64,000 nucleotides of DNA from Labrys sp. WJW (lineage in GTDB: Bacteria > Pseudomonadota > Alphaproteobacteria > Rhizobiales > Labraceae). Positions 58,684-64,000 of the stretch are shown in pieces. How positions within the stretch are numbered: the stretch's first letter is position 1; every line of letters begins with the position of its first letter. Where the stretch lies: assembly GCF_001676615.1 (NCBI RefSeq), contig NZ_LYXZ01000004.1, positions 148,050-212,049 of the forward strand, written 5' to 3'. Under the pieces are notes generated by a model. The model saw only the letters and a list, made by a program, of their open reading frames with translations, was not told where the DNA came from and searched no databases. A program made the position numbers and the translations under genes.

Positions 58684-61005
58684 TCAGGCCTCACTCGTAT
58701 GAGTGAGGTCGTCCTCCAGCCCCTCCGGGTAGACCCAGACGGCGGGGTTTTCGACCTGAAGGCAGAGCCCGGATTGGGGGCATTTGAAGTGGCTGGGCAG
58801 GACCGGACGGGCGGTTGTGGTGACCTCGCCGGTGGCCGGATCGACATGATCGACGGGTGCGCCGAACTGCATGCTTTCCACGCAGAGGTAGCCGAACCGC
58901 GACCGGGTGACGGGGAAGCCGAACCCCGAGGGGTCGCGCAGGAACTTCACGAAGCCCTTGGTCGCCAGCACGCTGAGCCGCTCGCGGATCGTGTGCTTGC
59001 TGCCCAGACCGCCCCGGTTCTCGAAGGTCTCGGCGAACTGCATGGCGGTGTAGAGGCGCTCGCTCACCGCCTCATCCAGCAGCATGCCGAGGATGACATC
59101 GTGCTTGCGCAGCCGTTCGGCATCGAGCTTGGCGCCGACCTCCTTACGCACCAGGCGCTCGTTCAGCGGGTTCAGTTCGACCCACTCGCCCTTCACCTTG
59201 TCGATCAGCTTGCCCGGCAGCGCGGGACCGTTCCGAAGCTCGATCTCCAGTCTGCGGACGGTGCTGTCCTCGTCAGGCCGGTGCATCAGCAGACCCGAGG
59301 TGTAGAAGCCGCGCAGCGCGCTGGCGCCGGAGAGGGCGAGGAAGGGGTCGTCCTTGACCTGCTGCTTGGTGGCCTTGCGGGTGTGGTGGGCGAGGATGAC
59401 GCCCGCGTCCGGATTGACCGCCTCGCGGAGAAGTTCCACCCGGTCCTTCAGGAAGAACATCATGGCGGTGTTGTCGTTCTCGCCGCCCCCCTCGGGTCCG
59501 CCATCGAAAAGGTTCCGGATCGGGTCGATGACGATGATGTCGGGTGGCACGTCGGCGAATGCAGCCCGGATCGCCTCGGCCATGTGGGCGACACCCTCCG
59601 CGTCGAGCAGCAGCTTCAGCTTCGGTGTGGCGATGAAAGTGTCGCGCGCGGCGGCGATCACGGGGGCGGGCAACGCGATCTGCTGCATGCGCTCGCGCAG
59701 GTAGTGATACTGGATCTCGGCCTGCAGATAGAACACGCGCAGCGGCCGGGGCGGCGTGAAGCCGAGGAAGGGGACGCCCGCCGCCATATGCACGAGCCAG
59801 GAGATCAGGAAGTCGCTCTTGCCGACCTTGGGCGCGCCGCCCAGCACCAGCAATCCGCCCGGCGTCAGGACGCGCGGGCCGATGATGTCCTCGGGCATCG
59901 GGCTCGTGTCATCCAGCAGCGCGCCGAGGCTGAAGGTCGGCAGCGGGCTGGCGGGGACGTTGGCGTGGGCCGCGCGCAAGAGCGGCGGACCGTTGCGCTT
60001 CACATGCAACGCCCAGAGCCGTTTGGACTCGGCCATCAGCCGATCGAGCGGCCAGGACGGGCGCAGCATGGCGGCGTTGTAGCCGCAGATCGCCTCCCAG
60101 CCCGCGAAGGGGTCGAGGCGGCCCTCGTGGACGAGGCGTACGTAATGGCCGATGGCGGCGCTGGCCCCCTGGAAGCGGGACCAGTCGTCCACCGCGCCTT
60201 CGCGCACCGGCGTGGTGAGCACCGCGTCGATTCCGGGCTTCGATGCTGGTGCGGCAACGTCGCTGGCGAAGCCCACGCCGGGCAGCGGTGGCATCTCGGC
60301 GACCTTTTCCGCGAAATCCGCCAGGTCCACCTCGACCGTGCGATGCTCGCGGATCTGCACGAGGCGCTGGTGGCCGTGCTTGTGATAGACGGTGCCGGGC
60401 ACCCGGATCGGCTGGTGCGCCGAGCGGAAATGCGTGTCGCCGCCGACCTTCACGGCGATGTCGCCGCGCAGACGGCAAAGGGTGGCGAGATCCTCTCCCT
60501 CGGAGGGTTCGGTCAGTTTCCACCAGACATGGAGCTTCGCGGCGCCCTCGGGCGTGCGCCCGCCGCTCTCAATGACCAGCGTCGGCGTGCCGAGGTGGCG
60601 CGTGACATGGTCGAGCTTGGCCGGGATGTCGCCCGCGTCGAGATCGACGACGATGGCCTGCATCTGCAGCACGTCGGCGGCACGAGCCTGACCCTGCTCG
60701 GCGACGGTGCCGGGGATGACATAGACGGCCGCGCCCTCACGGTTCGCCCATGCGGCGAAAGTCGCGAGCTTCTCGGGCGCGGTATCGTCGGCCGGGATCC
60801 AGATGTTGTGCGGCTTGCCGTCCCGGCCCTGACCCTTGTCGACGAAACCGCGGAGCGGGATCAGCCCCTCGCACCAGCTGAACACGGTGTCGAGGAAATG
60901 GGCGATCTGCTCGGGGTCGGGGTCGCAGCCGAACGGGTTCTCGGACGGCGGCCCGTCGTTGAAGTCCATCCACGGGTTGAAATGCAGGATGCCGTCGTCG
61001 CTCAT
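58684..61005 (-). CDS. Primase-polymerase/AAA helicase fusion (RepA-like)
   Basis: 773 residues from ATG 61005, which overlaps the nuclease stop. The N-terminal half has an archaeo-eukaryotic primase-like domain: IVVDLDAGDIPAKLDHV as the metal-binding part, KLHVWWKLTEPSEGEDLA, and FRSAHQPIRVPGTVYHK. The second half is a RepA/DnaB-type ATPase: Walker A LGGAPKVGKSDFLISWL (near residue 375), Walker B IIVIDPIRNLF and LAHHTRKATKQ. It would prime and unwind phage DNA. The C-terminal 150 residues look like a winged-helix region. Fusion of the two activities is common in such prophages. Confidence 0.84.
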   Translation of the reverse strand: MSDDGILHFNPWMDFNDGPPSENPFGCDPDPEQIAHFLDTVFSWCEGLIPLRGFVDKGQGRDGKPHNIWIPADDTAPEKLATFAAWANREGAAVYVIPGTVAEQGQARAADVLQMQAIVVDLDAGDIPAKLDHVTRHLGTPTLVIESGGRTPEGAAKLHVWWKLTEPSEGEDLATLCRLRGDIAVKVGGDTHFRSAHQPIRVPGTVYHKHGHQRLVQIREHRTVEVDLADFAEKVAEMPPLPGVGFASDVAAPASKPGIDAVLTTPVREGAVDDWSRFQGASAAIGHYVRLVHEGRLDPFAGWEAICGYNAAMLRPSWPLDRLMAESKRLWALHVKRNGPPLLRAAHANVPASPLPTFSLGALLDDTSPMPEDIIGPRVLTPGGLLVLGGAPKVGKSDFLISWLVHMAAGVPFLGFTPPRPLRVFYLQAEIQYHYLRERMQQIALPAPVIAAARDTFIATPKLKLLLDAEGVAHMAEAIRAAFADVPPDIIVIDPIRNLFDGGPEGGGENDNTAMMFFLKDRVELLREAVNPDAGVILAHHTRKATKQQVKDDPFLALSGASALRGFYTSGLLMHRPDEDSTVRRLEIELRNGPALPGKLIDKVKGEWVELNPLNERLVRKEVGAKLDAERLRKHDVILGMLLDEAVSERLYTAMQFAETFENRGGLGSKHTIRERLSVLATKGFVKFLRDPSGFGFPVTRSRFGYLCVESMQFGAPVDHVDPATGEVTTTARPVLPSHFKCPQSGLCLQVENPAVWVYPEGLEDDLTHTSEA

Positions 61006-61772
61006 GCGGGAAGCCTCCAGCAGCGCTCGGACCACGGGCAGAAGCGGCATTCGAAGAAGTCGGGCGAGGTAGCGACGCGCGGAAGCAACTCGCCCGCATC
61101 AGTAGCCTGCAGGATCCGCACGCCCCGGTCGGACATGCGCTGCGCGAGATCGGCGTCGAAAGGTACCAGTTCATGGTGCATCTCGGCCGTGTCCTTGTTG
61201 ATCGCAGTGAAGAGCGCGGGCGCGGCGCTGATGCCGGGCACGCTGGTTTCCATGTAGGCCTGATAGACCGCGATCTGGGCGGCGTAGACTGGCTTGGATT
61301 TCGTCACGCCGTCCTTGACGCAGGCGCGCCAGTTCTTGGCGTTCATGGTCTTGCATTCCCAGAGCGCGGGAACGGCCAAGCCGAAGCCTTCAGGCCCTGC
61401 GGCGATGATGCCGTCGACATGGCCACGGATGCGCCCGCCCGCGACGGAAAAGCCGAACTGGCCGCCATCGGGCCGGTTGCCCTTGCGGGTGTAGAGGTCG
61501 AACCCGGCGCCGCGCAGCCAGGCGACGGCCAGATCCTCGAGCGCATGGCCGATCGCGAAGATGCGCAGCGACTGGCCGCTGAAGTCCTGGCCCTCATCCT
61601 TCGGCGTCGCCGTGAACTCGAACTGCAGGGCACGCTCGCATGAATGGCCGAGGCGCGAGCCGCCGAGGTAGTCGCGGGGCGGCCGCGTCGCCTGATCGGC
61701 GGTGAGCGCTCGATCGACGGCAGCGTTGACCCGGTCGGCGAAGCTGGGGCGATGATTGTAATCGAGGGTCAA
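61002..61772 (-). CDS. PD-(D/E)XK exonuclease with probable Fe-S cluster (Cas4/RecB-like)
   Basis: 256 residues. The nuclease motifs are AIGHALEDL, GHVDGIIAAG (Asp) and ALWECKTMNAKNW (Glu-x-Lys). An N-terminal Cys (GHSCERALQFE) and three C-terminal Cys in FFECRFCPWSERCWRLPA match the iron-sulfur cage of Cas4/AddB nucleases. It probably trims DNA ends in phage recombination. No CRISPR array or other cas gene is present, so it is not called Cas4. It is coupled to the primase-helicase and to the small zinc protein upstream. Confidence 0.82.
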   Translation of the reverse strand: MTLDYNHRPSFADRVNAAVDRALTADQATRPPRDYLGGSRLGHSCERALQFEFTATPKDEGQDFSGQSLRIFAIGHALEDLAVAWLRGAGFDLYTRKGNRPDGGQFGFSVAGGRIRGHVDGIIAAGPEGFGLAVPALWECKTMNAKNWRACVKDGVTKSKPVYAAQIAVYQAYMETSVPGISAAPALFTAINKDTAEMHHELVPFDADLAQRMSDRGVRILQATDAGELLPRVATSPDFFECRFCPWSERCWRLPA

Positions 61773-62179
61773 AACGGCACCTCCGGCGTCTGCGCCCGGG
61801 CGATGTCGGACATGGCCTCGCGGAAGCCCTCGACGGCTTCCTCGATCAGCGCGCGCACCTGCGCCTCGGTCAGTTCGCCGAGCGGGGTGGCCCAGCCGAT
61901 CTCGTCTATCAGCAGCGCCACGCGCTTCATGGTGGCGGTGATCGCGGCGCGCTCTTCCTCGGTCAGGTCAACCATGGCGAAACGCTCCCGCGCCAAGCGC
62001 GTCCAGAAGGACTGGCAGGGCATCGAGCAGAACCAGACCGATGGCCGGGGCCGCTTCGACCGGTGCGGATCGAACCAGCCAAAACCACGGGTGGGTTGCC
62101 AGCAGACAGCGCAAAGCGTCCCACGCGGATGCCAGAGTCGCCGCCGGTCCTCGGCCGTGATGGGGGCTGAGGGTGCCAT
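61769..62179 (-). CDS. DUF6511-like phage protein with zinc-binding Cys
   Basis: 136 residues. The N-terminal part has CAVCWQPTRGFGWFDPHR and FCSMPCQSFW, two Cys pairs likely to bind zinc; the C-terminal part is helical (AAITATMKRVALLIDEIGWA). The layout matches the DUF6511 proteins I recall from related prophages. Function unknown; the position between helicase and nuclease suggests a replication accessory role. Four bases overlap with the nuclease gene. Confidence 0.62.
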   Translation of the reverse strand: MAPSAPITAEDRRRLWHPRGTLCAVCWQPTRGFGWFDPHRSKRPRPSVWFCSMPCQSFWTRLARERFAMVDLTEEERAAITATMKRVALLIDEIGWATPLGELTEAQVRALIEEAVEGFREAMSDIARAQTPEVPF

Positions 62180-62182
62180 GGG

Positions 62183-63871
62183 TCATGCCGCCCTCCGTTC
62201 GAGCCGGGCGGCCGCGTCGATCAACTGGCGGATGGCCTGCTTGTTGAAGCCGAAGGTCATCAGCGCGGAGGCGCGGTAGCGCGTCAGGCCGAAGTCATGG
62301 CGGCATTCGGGTGGCAGGTACTGGAGCTGCTTCTCGGTCGGCGGCTGGCGCAGCCAGGATCGGGTCTTGAAGGCGCTTTCGTCGGTCTCGTGGGTGTTCA
62401 GCCAGTCGTCGGCCTGCGCGAGGCAGACCGTGCGCTCGCCGACGCCGAGCAGATGCGGGCGTTCGCCTTTGGCCCCGCCGATGGCGTACCAGACCCCGTC
62501 CAGCCAGAAGATGCCGCCCCAGGCCGCGAAGCCCGTGGCCATCAGTGCATCGTCCGTGCCGTAAAGGTCGACCCACGCGAAGCTGGAACGCTTCAGCAGG
62601 TCGATCTCGGTCATCATGAAGCCCGAGAGCAGCGCGGCGGCCCCACCTTCGTCCGCATCCAGATCCTCGCGGGGGAACGCCTCACCGCAGAGCGGGCATT
62701 CGGTGGCGGCCAGCGGGATCTCCGCCTCGCAAGCCGGACAGGTCTTCGTCGGTGCCTCGCCGGTCTCGGTCTTGCCGTCGAGATCGACATCCTGTTCCAG
62801 CGTGCCATGAATCAGGCTCGAGGTGCCGAAATCCAGCACGACGCAGTCGGTCTTGACGATGCCGGGGTGTTCCTCGGGGTCGACGGTGCGCAGGCCGCGC
62901 CCGACCATCTGGATCATGGTGGACTTGTAGGAGCTGGGCCGCAGCAGCACGACGCAGGAGGTGGGCGGATGGTCCCAGCCCTCGGTCAGAACTGCCACGT
63001 TGACCACGACGCGGATGCTGCCCGCCGCGTAGTCGGCGAGGATCGCCTTGCGCGTCTCGGTCGCCAGATCGCCGTGGATCAGCGCGGCGGAAACGCCCGC
63101 CGCCCTGAACGCCTCGGTGACGTGTTCGGCATGCGCGACGGTGGAGCAGAACACCACGGTCTGCCGATCGCCCGCCTTCTCCTTCCAGTGGCGGATCACC
63201 TCGTCGGTGACGGGGGCGCGGTCCATGATGCCCGCCACCTCCGCCATGTCGAAATCCGACATGGTCTTGCGGACCGAGCGCAACTCGTCCTGCACGCCCA
63301 CGTCGATGACGAAGGTGCGGGGCGGCACGAGGTGGCCCGAGGCGATCAGTTCGCCCAGACGGACCTGGTCGGCGACATTGTCGAAAACCTCGCGCAGGCC
63401 CTTCTTGTCACCCCGGTTCGGGGTGGCCGTGACCCCGAAGATGCGGGCGTCGGGATTGGCCTCGCGTACCCGATCGATGATGCGGCGGTAGCTGTCGGCG
63501 ACGGCGTGATGCGCTTCATCCACGACCAGCAGGTCGAGGCGCGGCATGTCGGCAAGGTTCGAGACCCGTGCCAGCGTCGGCACCATGGCGAAGGCGACCT
63601 GGCCGCCCCAGGACTTCTCGGTGGCGTCGATGACCGATGTGGCGACGCCCGGCACCACGCGCTGGAACTTGGCGCGGTTCTGCGCGGTCAGCTCGTCGCG
63701 ATGCGCCAGCACGCAGGCCTTGGCCCCATCACCGATCATCTCGCCGGTGACCGCCGACAGCATGATGGTCTTGCCGGCACCGGTGGGCGCCACGCCCAGC
63801 GTGTTGCCGCGGGAGGCGAGCGCAGCCACGCTGCGCTCGACGAAGGTCTTCTGGCGGGGGCGCAGGCGCAT
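62183..63871 (-). CDS. SF2 DEAD/DEAH-box helicase
   Basis: 562 residues. Motif I is GVAPTGAGKTIMLS (near residue 30), motif II DLLVVDEAHHAVADSYR, motif III GVTATPNRGDKKG, motif V/VI region IRVVVNVAVLTEGWDHP and IQMVGRGLRTVDP. A four-Cys zinc ribbon (CPACEAEIPLAATECPLCGE) lies near residue 385, followed by about 160 residues of unassigned sequence. It resembles phage and RadD/UvsW-like helicases that act in recombination-dependent replication. It starts 13 bp after the next gene's stop. Confidence 0.88.
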   Translation of the reverse strand: MRLRPRQKTFVERSVAALASRGNTLGVAPTGAGKTIMLSAVTGEMIGDGAKACVLAHRDELTAQNRAKFQRVVPGVATSVIDATEKSWGGQVAFAMVPTLARVSNLADMPRLDLLVVDEAHHAVADSYRRIIDRVREANPDARIFGVTATPNRGDKKGLREVFDNVADQVRLGELIASGHLVPPRTFVIDVGVQDELRSVRKTMSDFDMAEVAGIMDRAPVTDEVIRHWKEKAGDRQTVVFCSTVAHAEHVTEAFRAAGVSAALIHGDLATETRKAILADYAAGSIRVVVNVAVLTEGWDHPPTSCVVLLRPSSYKSTMIQMVGRGLRTVDPEEHPGIVKTDCVVLDFGTSSLIHGTLEQDVDLDGKTETGEAPTKTCPACEAEIPLAATECPLCGEAFPREDLDADEGGAAALLSGFMMTEIDLLKRSSFAWVDLYGTDDALMATGFAAWGGIFWLDGVWYAIGGAKGERPHLLGVGERTVCLAQADDWLNTHETDESAFKTRSWLRQPPTEKQLQYLPPECRHDFGLTRYRASALMTFGFNKQAIRQLIDAAARLERRAA

Positions 63872-63884
63872 GGCCGGTCTCCCC

Positions 63885-64000
63885 TTACTGCGCCCAGCTC
63901 GGCCGACCGGCGGTGCCGGGGGCGGACGCGGGCTGGCTGGGCTGGGTGGCGGTGGCAGGCTGCTGCGCGGCGTGGCCCTGCGCCGGGGCGGCGGTGAACT
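63885..64000 (-). CDS. C-terminal end of a phage protein with Ala/Pro/Gln-rich tail (partial)
   Basis: The minus-strand frame enters from the right edge and stops with TAA at 63885-63887. The last 37 residues are a low-complexity Ala/Pro/Gln/Thr tail ending GRPSWAQ. Disordered tails with such an end occur on phage single-strand DNA-binding or DUF669-type proteins next to helicase genes, so one of these is likely; the visible part is too short to decide. Confidence 0.5.
   Translation of the reverse strand, partial: FTAAPAQGHAAQQPATATQPSQPASAPGTAGRPSWAQ

Larger units (their letters stand above)
44185..64000 (-). mobile_element. Prophage B (continues beyond the window), tail module missing
   Basis: Nearly 20 kb of minus-strand phage genes with many ATGA overlaps. 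Read in transcription order: helicase, zinc-finger protein, PD-(D/E)XK nuclease, primase-helicase, RuvC-like resolvase, small genes, HNH, ParB-methyltransferase, DUF7220, terminase small and large, portal, 52-residue membrane protein, ClpP-like protease, capsid, connector genes, endolysin, holins, a tail-fibre fragment, a second endolysin and spanins. No tail tube, tape measure, baseplate, integrase or repressor gene is seen. It is probably a siphovirus-like prophage with a deletion. Confidence 0.85.

Noticed and set aside
58645..61257. 870-residue plus-strand open frame
   Set aside because: It lies antisense to the primase-helicase and nuclease genes, has no ribosome site or domain, and its composition is what GC-rich codon shadows give.
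61002..61772. Cas4 as part of a CRISPR system
   Set aside because: No CRISPR repeats or other cas genes are present; neighbours are phage replication genes.
62297..63997. 566-residue plus-strand open frame
   Set aside because: Antisense shadow of the DEAD/DEAH helicase, whose motifs are intact on the minus strand.

Overview
The window reads as chromosome of a GC-rich alphaproteobacterium, most likely a Hyphomicrobiales (rhizobial) member. The evidence is dense coding with ATGA-coupled operons, many LysR/MocR/TetR regulators, ABC uptake genes, mosaic palindromic intergenic repeats of the kind common in Rhizobiales, and prophage families typical of Rhizobiales/Rhodobacterales. No rRNA, tRNA, CRISPR array or integrase was seen.

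Layout. (1) 1-3849: head-gene remnant of prophage A (portal, protease-capsid fusion, gpW-like joiner, DUF2190 decoration protein), ending at a hairpin. (2) 4.2-13.9 kb: housekeeping and accessory genes: RidA, histidine phosphatase, LysE exporter, glutathionyl-hydroquinone reductase, a LysR-EamA pair split by an orphan gene and bracketed by a duplicated control region, a truncated Omp25-like gene, a methyltransferase, a dienelactone hydrolase and an agmatinase-like ureohydrolase. (3) 13.5-26.3 kb: an ectoine/hydroxyectoine catabolic island with an Lrp/AsnC regulator, a MocR (EnuR-type) regulator, eutB, eutC, doeA, doeB, the uptake genes ehuBCDA, an aspartate-semialdehyde dehydrogenase (doeC) and a diaminobutyrate aminotransferase (doeD). 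eutA is absent. The motif TGTATC-N3-ACA occurs once before mocR and twice before eutB. (4) 26.3-38.3 kb: cysK, a methyltransferase, a MocR/PaiB-like/YggS group probably tied to vitamin B6 homeostasis, a FAD monooxygenase, a divergent SDR/TetR pair with a palindromic operator, and small secreted or membrane proteins. (5) 38.4-44.1 kb: an N,N-dimethylformamidase locus (luxR regulator, 132-aa small subunit, 762-aa large subunit) between a truncated IS481 element and an IS5-family element whose distal end is missing. This looks like a recently acquired catabolic cassette. (6) 44.2-64 kb, all on the minus strand: prophage B. Read from 64 kb down it carries replication genes (helicase, nuclease, primase-helicase, RuvC-like), HNH, ParB-methyltransferase, terminases, portal, ClpP-like protease, capsid and head-tail connectors, then jumps directly to lysis genes. 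The tail module is missing.

How the genes work together. The ectoine island encodes uptake (EhuABCD), ring opening and deacetylation (DoeA, DoeB), transamination (DoeD) and oxidation to aspartate (DoeC), plus two of the three Eut proteins tied to hydroxyectoine. The dmf locus supplies hydrolysis of dimethylformamide to dimethylamine and formate; genes for using those products are not in the window. Prophage B could in principle make DNA-filled heads and lyse a cell, but as seen here it has no tail, so it is either defective or depends on another phage.

All family assignments come from reading the translated sequence and recall of family motifs; no database search was run.
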